From contig NZ_JAHLLW010000003.1 in assembly GCF_019426345.1 (NCBI RefSeq), forward strand, positions 186,001 through 250,000: DNA of 64,000 nucleotides, written 5' to 3'. Of this stretch, positions 19,051 through 28,041 are shown piece after piece. The notes beneath the pieces were generated by a model. It worked only from the letters and a program-made list of their open reading frames with translations. It was not told the DNA's origin and ran no database searches. The first letter of the stretch is position 1. Every line of letters starts with the position of its first letter. Source of the stretch: Marinomonas lutimaris. GTDB taxonomy: Bacteria; Pseudomonadota; Gammaproteobacteria; Pseudomonadales; Marinomonadaceae. The position numbers were made by a program, and so were the translations under genes.

Positions 19051-19090
19051 AAAAAAACCCAACCATCAGAAACAGATGGCTGGATTTTTT
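19051..19090. terminator. Bidirectional terminator between zntR and ompK
   Basis: A 9-bp stem (CCAACCATC / GATGGCTGG, one mismatch) with a 7-base loop is flanked by A7 on the left and T6 on the right, so it can terminate both convergent genes. Confidence 0.75.
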
Positions 19091-19124
19091 GAGGGAAACG
19101 CTTGCTTTTTAGGGCCTATAAATT

Positions 19125-19913
19125 TTAGAACTTATAAGTCGCCGAGATGTAGTGAGAGAACCCTGAAGATTTAAATCCTGGAGTATCATCAATACCATAA
19201 ACATCTTTGAATATTTTCAGACCGTAGCCCAATGCATAACGCTTAGAGTGCCAATACAAACCTTGGAACGTCGCGCCACCATCAGTAGATGTCACATAAT
19301 CACTGTCCATACCAAACTGATAATCTACATAGCCTTGATACGCTAAGAATGAACCATTTTCAAAATTCATAATAGGTTTAAACCAGTTTGCGGAAAACTG
19401 ATAGCCATTCCAACCATTTCTGTTGCCAAAACTCTGATCGTACAAAGCATACAGGTTCATACCGACTTTACCCAACCAAGGCATATCGACGTCTGCACCC
19501 AAACCAATAAAGGAATTGTTAGTACCGTTTTGACCGCCATCTAAGCTAAATAGAGTCGATACATAAAGCTCTTGCACCGCACCAAATGACAGATCTTTAC
19601 CTGTCATACCATCTAATGAGAAACGCGGTGCTAACTTAAGAAACATCTTATCGCTATCAGATTTATCATTGGCGTCGGTAGATGTCACATTGAATACATC
19701 AAGGTATCCATATAGATCAACGATGCCAGAACGGCCGCCAAATTCTAGCTCAAGGTAATCATGACTCGACTCGCCAGGAAGCTCATCAAAGGTATACATC
19801 ATATTGAACTGACGCCAAGAATAATCGTTTTTATGAATGTCATCGGAATAATCTGCAGCAAACCCTGTGCTAGCAAGAACCAAAGTAGAAAGACCCAAAA
19901 GTGCTTTACGCAT
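19125..19913 (-). CDS. ompK: OmpK/Tsx family outer-membrane porin
   Basis: A 262-residue outer-membrane barrel with signal peptide MRKALLGLSTLVLASTGFAA. The mature start DYSDDIHKNDYSWRQFN and the ELPGESSHDYLE and EFGGRSGIVDLYGYLDVF blocks match Vibrio-type OmpK; the C-terminal Phe is the usual barrel-insertion end. Tsx-family members take up nucleosides; OmpK is also a phage receptor in vibrios. The ATG at 19913 follows GAGGGG at good spacing. Single gene; an AT-rich palindromic tract (20005-20045) lies upstream. Confidence 0.9.
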   Translation of the reverse strand: MRKALLGLSTLVLASTGFAADYSDDIHKNDYSWRQFNMMYTFDELPGESSHDYLELEFGGRSGIVDLYGYLDVFNVTSTDANDKSDSDKMFLKLAPRFSLDGMTGKDLSFGAVQELYVSTLFSLDGGQNGTNNSFIGLGADVDMPWLGKVGMNLYALYDQSFGNRNGWNGYQFSANWFKPIMNFENGSFLAYQGYVDYQFGMDSDYVTSTDGGATFQGLYWHSKRYALGYGLKIFKDVYGIDDTPGFKSSGFSHYISATYKF

Positions 19914-20205
19914 CAGTTTCCCCTCAATCAATACTGTGTGATTAATGTGAATGAAATGTGACCAAATGGTCAGAAACATGCATATTACAGTTTTTTTAAG
20001 GAGACGCAATTTAATTTAAAACTATATTTAAATTAAATTAAATTGCACAGAAATGGATAAATTGAGGGATTTATTGCACCAAAAGGGAATATAACGAAAA
20101 ACCAGAAAGAGCAGGCTTAACAGCAAAAAAGTAGCGAATATACAAATATCTCACACATTTCTACGCCCAACATTAGTGCGCGGCATATCAAGAACCTCTA
20201 ACACA

Positions 20206-21870
20206 CTAGTCGCTAACAATGACTCTATTTCGACCTTGCTCTTTCGCTTTATAAAGGGCTGAATCCGCGCGATTAAGTACCTGCTCATGATGACGATCTT
20301 CTACGTTATACATAGCCACGCCAAAGCTCGCAGTAATATACAATCCAGCACTCATTTCTTCCGTTTCAAGTTCTTGGCGCAGTACTTCGGCAATATTCAG
20401 GGCTTCCTGAGCAGATATTGTTGGCAATAAGATAGTAAACTCTTCACCACCAAACCGTGCAACCATGCCTTTATCTGCAACTCTATTAGCAAGTAATTTG
20501 GCCGTTTTCTTAAGCACAGTATCACCCACAGTATGTCCATATTGATCATTCACTTTTTTAAAGTGATCTGCATCTACCATGATGATAGAAAACGTACTAT
20601 CGGATGCTTGAGCAGAGGCAAACTGTTTTAATAACGCCTCATCTAAAGCCAAGCGATTGAAGCTATTAGTAAGCGAATCTTGCCTAACAATCGCCTCCAA
20701 CTCAGCGGTTCTGGTGCGTACTTTTTCTTCTAGAGTCAGGTTCATTTTTAATAAAGATTGCTCTCTATCCAATAATGAAGACATCATTTCCTGTAAAGAG
20801 CGACTTAAACTAGTAATTTCATTTAACTGACTATCATCTTGGAAAGTAAGATGACGATTACCTTGTTGAATGCTTTTTGCAGTTTGAGCCAGACGCTCTA
20901 TCGGACGACTTAATGTGCCAGCAAATTGATAAGCCAGCAGCATACAAAGTAAGGTTGAAAACACACCTAAAAAAAGCAACAACTTATGAACTTCATTAAC
21001 GACAGACATAGCAATAGACAATGGCTGACGCACCACAATTTTCCACCCTAGATTTGTTGACTCAGGAGATCGCACAGATACTAAACTGGTCAGATACTCT
21101 TTATCATCTTGCCACATCAATGTTTTAAATTGGCCATTACTTGGTAATACTTCTGGTACCCTAAAATCACTAAGATGATTATCTGGATATAAAATATTGT
21201 GCTCTTTATCAATAATAAAGATGTCGATACCTTTCTGCCTTGACGCTTCAGCCAATGAAGACAATAAAACCTCTCGAACCCAGCTCCAGTCAGCATGCGT
21301 CGCTACCACACCTTTAAGCGCACCATTTTCCCCTATTACTGGAGCCGCAAAATCGACAAATCGAATTGGTGCGCCATCTTTCGGTTTAGGAAGTAATTTT
21401 TCGAGCAATAAAGCCTTATGTACATCACCAACAAAAGGACCTGTACGACCATGAATAAACCAAGGCCGCTGACTGACATCAGCCCCCTTCAAAACACCAT
21501 TGCTTGACGCTAGCACCAAGCCATCAAGATTAGCAAAGCCGATCCAAGCATAATTCTTATATGAGTTCTTAATTTGATCTATGTCGTGCTGTAATTCGCT
21601 TAAGTCTTGGTTAGCATACAAAGAAGAGCGCTTACTTAGCAGAAGAATCTCACGCTCACGTTCCATAAGATTTGCTGACAATATATTAGAAATAGATTGG
21701 CTAATATTTACTAAAGACTCACCACTGGCCTCGGATAGACGAGTAGAAGCCAGTTGATAAAAAGAGGTAACAAGCACCAAGCTTAGGGAGAGCAGTAAGC
21801 CTCCAGACAAGAGAGTAATGCGTTTTCTAAAAGTATTGAAACCTCTTAGCATAGCGTGTAAACCTGTCAT
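20206..21870 (-). CDS. Membrane diguanylate cyclase with Cache-type sensor
   Basis: A 554-residue inner-membrane protein: membrane segment about 17-37, periplasmic dCache-like sensor about 40-285 (PWFIHGRTGPFVGD, AAPVIGENGALKGVV), second membrane segment about 297-317, HAMP, short coiled coil, then GGDEF at the C-terminus. The active site is RFGGEEF, intact, and the upstream FKKVNDQYGHTVGD block is normal, so c-di-GMP synthesis is expected. An RVAD lies upstream but seven rather than five residues before GGEEF, so a canonical inhibitory I-site is doubtful. The start could instead be the ATG at 21852. Confidence 0.9.
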   Translation of the reverse strand: MTGLHAMLRGFNTFRKRITLLSGGLLLSLSLVLVTSFYQLASTRLSEASGESLVNISQSISNILSANLMEREREILLLSKRSSLYANQDLSELQHDIDQIKNSYKNYAWIGFANLDGLVLASSNGVLKGADVSQRPWFIHGRTGPFVGDVHKALLLEKLLPKPKDGAPIRFVDFAAPVIGENGALKGVVATHADWSWVREVLLSSLAEASRQKGIDIFIIDKEHNILYPDNHLSDFRVPEVLPSNGQFKTLMWQDDKEYLTSLVSVRSPESTNLGWKIVVRQPLSIAMSVVNEVHKLLLFLGVFSTLLCMLLAYQFAGTLSRPIERLAQTAKSIQQGNRHLTFQDDSQLNEITSLSRSLQEMMSSLLDREQSLLKMNLTLEEKVRTRTAELEAIVRQDSLTNSFNRLALDEALLKQFASAQASDSTFSIIMVDADHFKKVNDQYGHTVGDTVLKKTAKLLANRVADKGMVARFGGEEFTILLPTISAQEALNIAEVLRQELETEEMSAGLYITASFGVAMYNVEDRHHEQVLNRADSALYKAKEQGRNRVIVSD

Positions 21871-22044
21871 TAGGTAAAAAGTAAACTGCGTATTTTAGGC
21901 ATGATAACATGCCTCTGCTTGCACTTTACATGCATAATCAAAAAAGTTTAACGCATCAAAATTGAACACTTTTCCATCATACTGCTCAGTTTTAACTCAA
22001 TTGGTTAGCTCATTAATTCAAAAAGTACTGAAATTCATTTTTGA

Positions 22045-22059
22045 TTTTTGAGTCAAAAA
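22045..22059. promoter_or_regulatory. Palindrome upstream of the GntR gene
   Basis: TTTTTGA-G-TCAAAAA, a perfect 7+1+7 palindrome 54 bp before the gntR-type start codon. It lacks the GTnTAnAC core seen at 22971-22990, so it may be bound by another protein or be an AT-rich coincidence. Confidence 0.3.
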
Positions 22060-22113
22060 CAAAAAGGAGTATATTGAGATAAATTTTTCACTCTCTTTAT
22101 TTTCAGGCACTCC

Positions 22114-22833
22114 ATGTCCAGCAGCCATTATCAACAAATACAACGTTACTTTAGTGAATTGATTGCAAATAAAGCCTTACTAGCAGGTTCAAAGCTCCCT
22201 TCTGAAAGAGAGATAGGCGAGCAATTTAAACTAACTCGCATCACGGTACGTCAAGCACTGCAAAACCTAGAGGCCGAAGGCCTCATCTATCGACAAAATA
22301 GGCGTGGCTGGTTTGTCACGCCTCCTGCTGTGGTATACGACCCAGCCAGTTACCTTAGTTTCAACTTGTATGTATCTGAGCAAGGCTGTCAGCCATCTAC
22401 ACAAAAACTGGCTCAACAATTAGAACCAGCAAACGCCCATATTGCCACTCTGATGGGAATTCCAGAAAAAACGCCAGTGCTGTTCTTGCATCGCCGACGT
22501 TATATTGATCAACGCCCAGTATTGATCGAGAAAATGTACATTAATATTGCACTATTACCTGGCATTGAAAACGAAGACCTAACTCAATCATTAAGTCAGC
22601 TATTGAAAAATAAATATCAGCTTGAATATCACAATATGGATTTATTTTTTAAGTCCACCTCTCTTCCTGCTCACGCGGCAAACGATTTGGGGATTTCAGC
22701 TGGCCAACCTGGCCTTCATATCGAGCGAATAAATTACCTAACCAACGATGAGAATAACAAGCAAGTACTTGAAATAGATTACGAATTTTGGCGACATGAT
22801 GCTGTCACTATTAATATATCTATTCGTGATTAA
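22114..22833 (+). CDS. GntR-family (HutC/UTRA) regulator, PhnF-like
   Basis: A 239-residue repressor-type protein. N-terminal winged HTH about 1-70 (KLPSEREIGEQFKLTRITVRQ, LEAEGLIYRQNRRGWFV) and a C-terminal UTRA effector domain about 85-235. It precedes the phosphonate ABC transporter genes on the same strand, and a GTnTAnAC-type operator lies between them. UTRA regulators bind small ligands, here perhaps 2-aminoethylphosphonate or a derivative. The ATG has only a weak ribosome site. Confidence 0.87.
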   Translation: MSSSHYQQIQRYFSELIANKALLAGSKLPSEREIGEQFKLTRITVRQALQNLEAEGLIYRQNRRGWFVTPPAVVYDPASYLSFNLYVSEQGCQPSTQKLAQQLEPANAHIATLMGIPEKTPVLFLHRRRYIDQRPVLIEKMYINIALLPGIENEDLTQSLSQLLKNKYQLEYHNMDLFFKSTSLPAHAANDLGISAGQPGLHIERINYLTNDENNKQVLEIDYEFWRHDAVTINISIRD

Positions 22834-22927
22834 TCACTTTTCACTCAGCTTTTGCTTTTCCTATCGACAAAAAAAACACCAGTTTATCTGATAAATCTGC
22901 CAACTTTTCTCTCTCTTAGTTTCCTCC

Positions 22928-22945
22928 TTGTCATATAAATGACAT
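22928..22945 (+). promoter_or_regulatory. Putative Pho box of the phosphonate transporter
   Basis: TTGTCAT-ATAA-ATGACAT: two 7-bp half-sites with a 4-bp AT spacer, 11 of 14 matches to the PhoB consensus. A TATTTT at 22956-22961 is 10 bp downstream, the usual place of the -10 in PhoB-activated promoters. The element is also palindromic (TGTCAT/ATGACA), so another regulator is possible. Confidence 0.5.
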
Positions 22946-22970
22946 TTTTGGCTGCTATTTTGCATTAACA

Positions 22971-22990
22971 AATCTGGTATAGACCAGATT
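22971..22990. promoter_or_regulatory. HutC/PhnF-type GntR operator
   Basis: AATCTGGT-ATAG-ACCAGATT, perfect 8-bp arms around a 4-bp centre. The core GTATAGAC fits the HutC-subfamily consensus GTnTAnAC. It lies just after the likely transcription start of the binding-protein gene and 94 bp before its ATG, a position suited to repression by the GntR protein encoded at 22114-22833. Confidence 0.75.
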
Positions 22991-23084
22991 AACGAGTTGA
23001 TGCTTTTTTGGTGCAAAGGGTCATGTCTCTGCTCACCAAAATATTCATCACCTCTCATTCAATACAAACGATGGAGAAGTGAAG

Positions 23085-24113
23085 ATGACACAGAGAGCCC
23101 TTTTTAAACGTCTTGCCGCCACGGCTGGTATCGCATTGGTTTCCATTTCTGCACATGCAGCGAAAACCGAATTAACGGTCTACACCGCTATTGAAGCAGA
23201 AGATCTTAAAAAATACGCGGCACGCTTTAACGAAGACAACCCAGACATCAAAATCAACTGGGTGCGCGATTCTACTGGCATCATCACGGCTAAATTGTTG
23301 GCAGAGAAAGACAACCCTCAAGCTGATGTAGTTTGGGGACTTGCGGCCACCAGCCTAATGCTATTGAAAAATGACGGCATTCTAGAAACCTACAAACCTA
23401 ATGGCTACGATAAAATTTCGCCTAAATTCAAAGACCTCTACAAAGAACCCGTTTGGGTCGGAATGGATGCTTGGATGGCGGCAATCTGCTTCAACACAGT
23501 AGAAGCAGAAAAACTAGGTTTGCCTAAACCAACATCTTGGCAAGATCTGACTAAGCCTGTTTACAAAGATCACATCATCATGCCTAACCCTAACTCATCT
23601 GGCACAGGTTTCCTTGACGTAAGCAGCTGGTTGCAAATGTTCGGAGAGGACAAAGGCTGGGATTACATGGATGCATTACACAGCAACGTTAGTCGCTATA
23701 CCCACTCCGGCTCTAAACCTTGTAAATTAGCGGCATCTGGTGAAATTCCAATCGGTATTTCTTTTGCCTTTCGTGCCGCAAAATCGAAAAAACAAGGTGC
23801 GCCGTTGGACATAGTCTTTCCAACAGAAGGCCTAGGCTGGGACATGGAAGCAACCTCTATTATCAAAGGTACTAAAAAGCTCGAAGCAGCAAGAAAACTT
23901 GTCGATTGGACGATTTCTAAAAAGGCCAATGAAATGTACAGCGAAGGCTATGCTGTTGTTGCCATGCCAGGCATTGCTAAGCCTATTGATTACTTCCCAG
24001 AGGATGCAGAGTCTTTGATGATCGATAACGACTTTGAATGGTCTGCCAAAAACCGCGATGCGATTCTGACCCAATGGCAAACTCGCTACGACAGCAAAAG
24101 CGAACCGAAATAA
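23085..24113 (+). CDS. phnS: 2-aminoethylphosphonate-type ABC transporter, substrate-binding protein
   Basis: A 342-residue periplasmic binding protein. Signal peptide about 1-25 ending AHA|AKTE. The mature protein follows the Fe(III)/thiamine/phosphonate-binding class (LTVYTAIEAEDLKKY, NWVRDSTGIITAKLLAE, PNPNSSGTGFLDVSSWLQMFGE), the group called PhnS2 or AepX. It captures a phosphonate, probably 2-aminoethylphosphonate, for the ABC proteins that follow. Start at the ATG at 23085, with GGAGA 7 bp upstream; a GTG two codons earlier is too close to that site. A hairpin terminator follows, as is common after highly expressed binding-protein genes. Confidence 0.88.
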   Translation: MTQRALFKRLAATAGIALVSISAHAAKTELTVYTAIEAEDLKKYAARFNEDNPDIKINWVRDSTGIITAKLLAEKDNPQADVVWGLAATSLMLLKNDGILETYKPNGYDKISPKFKDLYKEPVWVGMDAWMAAICFNTVEAEKLGLPKPTSWQDLTKPVYKDHIIMPNPNSSGTGFLDVSSWLQMFGEDKGWDYMDALHSNVSRYTHSGSKPCKLAASGEIPIGISFAFRAAKSKKQGAPLDIVFPTEGLGWDMEATSIIKGTKKLEAARKLVDWTISKKANEMYSEGYAVVAMPGIAKPIDYFPEDAESLMIDNDFEWSAKNRDAILTQWQTRYDSKSEPK

Positions 24114-24157
24114 GAAAATTATGATCGTAAGAATCTCTTTTCCCCTGCGATCATCGT

Positions 24158-24194
24158 CAATTGAACCGCGTGAACATCGTGGTTCAATTGTTTT
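24158..24194 (+). terminator. Intra-operon terminator after the binding-protein gene
   Basis: A 13-bp stem (CAATTGAACCGCG / CGTGGTTCAATTG, one G-T pair), 7-base loop, then TTTTATTT. It lies 45 bp after phnS and 61 bp before phnT. Partial read-through would give much more binding protein than permease. Confidence 0.75.
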
Positions 24195-24254
24195 ATTTCA
24201 GAGCAAGCATCCATCTTGATTAATTAAACGCTCACGACTGAAAGAGGACCTATC

Positions 24255-25331
24255 ATGTCCAACCAAACCTACTTGGAATTGCATAATATTGATCAAATGT
24301 TTGGCACACACCAAGCGTTAAAAAACGTGTCATTGAACATTGCCGAAGGAGAATTTGTCTGTTTTCTTGGACCTTCTGGCTGTGGTAAAACCAGCTTATT
24401 ACGCATAGTGGCGGGATTGGATACACCGACGTCAGGACGTATTTTTCAAGCTGGACGCGACATCACTCACGCTCCAGTTAACCACCGAGACTTTGGTATT
24501 GTCTTTCAATCTTATGCCCTGTTTCCGAATTTAAGCGTCGCGGACAATATTGCTTATGGTTTAATATCCCAAAAAGTATCTACCAACGAACGACGCGCTC
24601 GTGTAACAGAATTATTGGCAACCGTTGGCCTGTCTGGTAGCGAAGGGAAGTATCCAGCGCAACTATCAGGTGGACAGCAGCAACGTGTCGCCTTAGCTCG
24701 CGCTCTAGCCACATCACCAGGTTTGTTATTACTCGATGAGCCATTATCTGCACTGGATGCACGGGTTCGCGCCCACTTGCGCCAAGAAATCAAACAGCTT
24801 CAAGAAAAGCTTGGCGTGACCACCATCATGGTAACTCACGACCAAGAAGAAGCCTTAACCATGGCGGATCAAATCGTCGTGATGAACCAAGGTGTGATCG
24901 AACAAATCGGCACACCGCAAGAGATTTATGCCAATCCAATATCACCTTTCGTGGCCGAGTTTGTTGGTGAAATGAATTTCTTAAGCGCTAAAGTTAGCGG
25001 CGTAGGTCAGATGCAGTCTGGCAACTTAACACTGCATTGCGATTCTTCATCAACATTACCTATTGGTCAGGCCGCGCAACTAGCGATTCGCCCAGAGGAT
25101 GTGCGCTTTCAAGCTGATAATTCAGCAGGCAATATCCTTAATGCTCGAGTACTAAACTTAGAATTTTTGGGCTCTAGGGTTCGTTCCTCATTGAAGTTAG
25201 AGGACCATGAACGTCCAATTATTGCCGATATTTCCATGAACGAAATGTCTCGCCTCAATTTAGTCCTTGGGCAAAATATCGTGTGTCAGTTCCCCCATGA
25301 TCGTCTGCATATTTTTGGAGGCGCTGCATAA
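24255..25331 (+). CDS. phnT: 2-aminoethylphosphonate-type ABC transporter, ATP-binding protein
   Basis: A 358-residue ABC ATPase: Walker A GPSGCGKT near residue 38, Q-loop FQSYALFPN, signature LSGGQQQRVALARALA, Walker B LLLLDEPLSALD, switch His in VTHDQEEA. A C-terminal TOBE-like region (about 240-358, AIRPEDVRFQ) is typical of the spermidine/iron/phosphonate importers. The stop TAA overlaps the ATG of the permease by one base, indicating translational coupling. Confidence 0.92.
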   Translation: MSNQTYLELHNIDQMFGTHQALKNVSLNIAEGEFVCFLGPSGCGKTSLLRIVAGLDTPTSGRIFQAGRDITHAPVNHRDFGIVFQSYALFPNLSVADNIAYGLISQKVSTNERRARVTELLATVGLSGSEGKYPAQLSGGQQQRVALARALATSPGLLLLDEPLSALDARVRAHLRQEIKQLQEKLGVTTIMVTHDQEEALTMADQIVVMNQGVIEQIGTPQEIYANPISPFVAEFVGEMNFLSAKVSGVGQMQSGNLTLHCDSSSTLPIGQAAQLAIRPEDVRFQADNSAGNILNARVLNLEFLGSRVRSSLKLEDHERPIIADISMNEMSRLNLVLGQNIVCQFPHDRLHIFGGAA

Positions 25332-27076
25332 TGCATTCAGTAACACAACAATCTAGCACCATAGCGAAAGAGCAACCTTGGTACTCTGCTAAGAAATACT
25401 TTTCTCATCAGCATCAACGCCGCAGCCTAGATGAATGGTCATTGGGTGGCATTTTAATCATTGGCGTACTAGCTCTGTTTATTTGCGTAGTCTTACCTCT
25501 GTATTCTTTGCTATCAAAAAGCGTGGAAAATAGAGAGGGAGAGTTTATTGGCTTAGCCAACTTCGCAAAATTTATCGATACACCAAGTTTGTATAGCTCA
25601 GTCAGCAACTCTTTATTCATTGCCCTGTTGTCTATGGTGATCGTCACCAGCTTAGCGTTTTTAACCGCTTACGCCATCAGTCGCACTCGCATTCCATTAA
25701 AAGGCTTTTTTCGCATTGTCTTGGTCTTACCGATTTTGGCGCCATCTTTGTTGCCAGCTATCAGCTTGGTGTATCTATTTGGCAATCAAGGTATTTTGAA
25801 AGAAGTCTTAATGGGCGAAAGCATTTACGGCCCAATTGGTATAGTTATCGGCTCATGTTTCTGGACTTTCCCTCACGCCTTAATGATCATGCTAACCGCA
25901 CTAGCAAATACAGATGCACGATTGTATGAATCCGCCGAAGCGCTCGGCGCATCGCCTATGCGCACCTTTTTCACGGTGACTTTACCTGCGGCTAAATATG
26001 GCATTATCAGCGTCGCCTTTGTGGTGTTTACATTAGTGATCACAGATTTTGGCGTACCAAAAGTTATCGGTGGGCAGTTTAATGTGCTCGCGACAGACAT
26101 TTACAAACAAGTTATCGGTCAGCAAAACTTTGAAATGGGCGCGGCTGTCAGTGTGATTCTTTTATTGCCAGCGATTTTGACCTTCATAACAGACCGTTGG
26201 TTACAGCGCCGTCAATCTGCATTATTAACATCGAAAGCAGTACCTTGGACGCCGCCTGTTCGCAGCATTATTGACAAGGCTTTTTTCGCCTTAATGATTT
26301 TGGTATCGAGCATTATTTTGGGCGTGATTGCCATGGCGATATACGCCTCTTTGGTCACGTTTTGGCCTTACAACCTCTCTTTATCCTTTAAGAACTACAA
26401 TTTTGATCTTATGGATGGCGGTGGTTGGGACTCTTATTGGAACTCGATCCAATTAGGTCTTTATACGGCGGTTATTGGTACCGGATTTATCTTCTTCCAA
26501 TCCTATTTAGTCGCTAAATTAGCGGGCTTCAAGCTATTAAAATGGTTCTTCCATTTATTCGCAATCCTGCCATTGGCTGTACCTGGATTGGTCTTAGGCT
26601 TGGCCTATATTTTCTTTTTTAACGCCCCCGACAATCCGCTCAACGGAATTTATGGCACCATGGCGATTCTCGTCGTCTGTACCATCAGCCACTTTTATAC
26701 TGTGTGCCATCTTACGGCAACCACAGCGTTGAAGCAGATTGACCCAGAATTTGAATCCGTCTCGGCCTCACTTAAAGTTCCACAGATATTGACCTTCTGG
26801 CGCGTGTCTTTACCCGTCTGTATGCCGGCTGTATTAGACATCGCCAGTTACTTATTTGTGAATGCGATGACAACGGTTTCTGCTGTGGTATTTTTGTACT
26901 CCTACGACACCAACTTGGCGTCTGTCGCGGTATTAAACATGGATGACGCCGGCGATATTGCTCCTGCGGCCGCCATGGCGGTGATGATCATGCTGACTTG
27001 CATGGTTGCTCGCCTTATTCATTGGTTGCTAGGCAATGTGGTCCTCAAACATACACAGCATTGGCGCACACGCTAG
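25331..27076 (+). CDS. phnU: 2-aminoethylphosphonate-type ABC transporter, fused permease
   Basis: A 581-residue membrane protein that fuses two BPD-transport permease halves. About 12 hydrophobic segments are visible. The cytoplasmic EAA loops are ESAEALGASPMRTFFTVTLP (first half) and EFESVSASLKVPQILTFWRVSLP (second half). One polypeptide therefore replaces separate PhnU and PhnV. Imports phosphonate with the binding protein and ATPase upstream. It is followed 13 bp later by the DMT transporter gene. Confidence 0.9.
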   Translation: MHSVTQQSSTIAKEQPWYSAKKYFSHQHQRRSLDEWSLGGILIIGVLALFICVVLPLYSLLSKSVENREGEFIGLANFAKFIDTPSLYSSVSNSLFIALLSMVIVTSLAFLTAYAISRTRIPLKGFFRIVLVLPILAPSLLPAISLVYLFGNQGILKEVLMGESIYGPIGIVIGSCFWTFPHALMIMLTALANTDARLYESAEALGASPMRTFFTVTLPAAKYGIISVAFVVFTLVITDFGVPKVIGGQFNVLATDIYKQVIGQQNFEMGAAVSVILLLPAILTFITDRWLQRRQSALLTSKAVPWTPPVRSIIDKAFFALMILVSSIILGVIAMAIYASLVTFWPYNLSLSFKNYNFDLMDGGGWDSYWNSIQLGLYTAVIGTGFIFFQSYLVAKLAGFKLLKWFFHLFAILPLAVPGLVLGLAYIFFFNAPDNPLNGIYGTMAILVVCTISHFYTVCHLTATTALKQIDPEFESVSASLKVPQILTFWRVSLPVCMPAVLDIASYLFVNAMTTVSAVVFLYSYDTNLASVAVLNMDDAGDIAPAAAMAVMIMLTCMVARLIHWLLGNVVLKHTQHWRTR

Positions 27077-27089
27077 GAGCAATTGATCG

Positions 27090-28010
27090 ATGACAATCAC
27101 CGCCATTGTGCTGGTTTTAATTTCCACCTTTATGCACGCTGGATGGAATTTCTTTGGTAAAAAGACAAGTCCGACTCTGGGCTTTTTCTTCTTAACCATG
27201 GTGGCGGGTGCGGTATTTTTCTCGCCATTTGTTTTCTGGCAGTGGGATTTGATTAAGGCTTTTAATAGCAAAATTTTAATTTTGTTACTTGCGACTGGCT
27301 TTTTTCAATCGATCTATTTGTGGGGCTTAGCAGAAGCTTATCGAGCTGGCGATATGTCTATCGCCTACCCTATTGCTCGCTCTTCGCCATTAATCATTGT
27401 CGCGATTTCCAGCACATTATTAGGCCAACAAAGTACGATTTCCTCACAAGCAGTCATCGGCATTGTAATGATTGTTGTCGGCTGTTTATTCATTCCATTG
27501 ACAAGCTTTAGAGATTTCAAACTAGCGAACTATCAAAACCGCACCACAGCTTTTGCCCTACTGGCCGCTTTTGCGACAGCCGGCTATTCCCTTGTCGATA
27601 GCCATGCAACAGAACTAATGCGCGACTTAAGCGACGCCTCGGGAACACCATTAGCTAGCCCTTGGCAGGTGTCTCTGGTTTATGTGGCGTTGCAAAGTGC
27701 TTTCGCAGTTATTTGGATGGTCTGGTTTATTTTGTCCACACAAAAGCAACGTTTAACCTTTCGCCAGATGTTTATCAAACAATGGCGTGTGGGCTTACTA
27801 ACCGGCGCCTTGATGTTGGGAACCTATTCATTAGTGATCCTAAGTATGGCGTTTGTAACTAATGTCAGCTATGTGGTCGCCTTTCGCCAACTAAGCATTC
27901 CTTTGGGTGTGCTTCTTGCCGTCATTGGCCTTGGTGAATCGCTCAGGCTTCCTAAAGTTGTTGGAGTTTTCATTACTTTTATTGGCCTTATTGCTGTGGC
28001 ATTAGGCTAA
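27090..28010 (+). CDS. DMT/EamA family transporter
   Basis: A 306-residue inner-membrane protein with ten hydrophobic segments in two EamA repeats (AEAYRAGDMSIAYPIARSSPL in the first, NVSYVVAFRQLSIPLGVLLAV in the second). DMT proteins usually export or exchange metabolites. AGGAG is 9 bp before the ATG and the gene closely follows the phosphonate permease, so it is probably in that operon and might export a product of phosphonate breakdown. The substrate is not deducible. Confidence 0.85.
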   Translation: MTITAIVLVLISTFMHAGWNFFGKKTSPTLGFFFLTMVAGAVFFSPFVFWQWDLIKAFNSKILILLLATGFFQSIYLWGLAEAYRAGDMSIAYPIARSSPLIIVAISSTLLGQQSTISSQAVIGIVMIVVGCLFIPLTSFRDFKLANYQNRTTAFALLAAFATAGYSLVDSHATELMRDLSDASGTPLASPWQVSLVYVALQSAFAVIWMVWFILSTQKQRLTFRQMFIKQWRVGLLTGALMLGTYSLVILSMAFVTNVSYVVAFRQLSIPLGVLLAVIGLGESLRLPKVVGVFITFIGLIAVALG

Positions 28011-28041
28011 TTTTTTATCTGTTTTACTATAAGGAACAACC

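Noticed and set aside
20005..20045. AT-rich palindromic tract upstream of ompK
   Set aside because: TTTAAATTAAATT-type runs are self-complementary by composition; no defined regulator site could be read from it.
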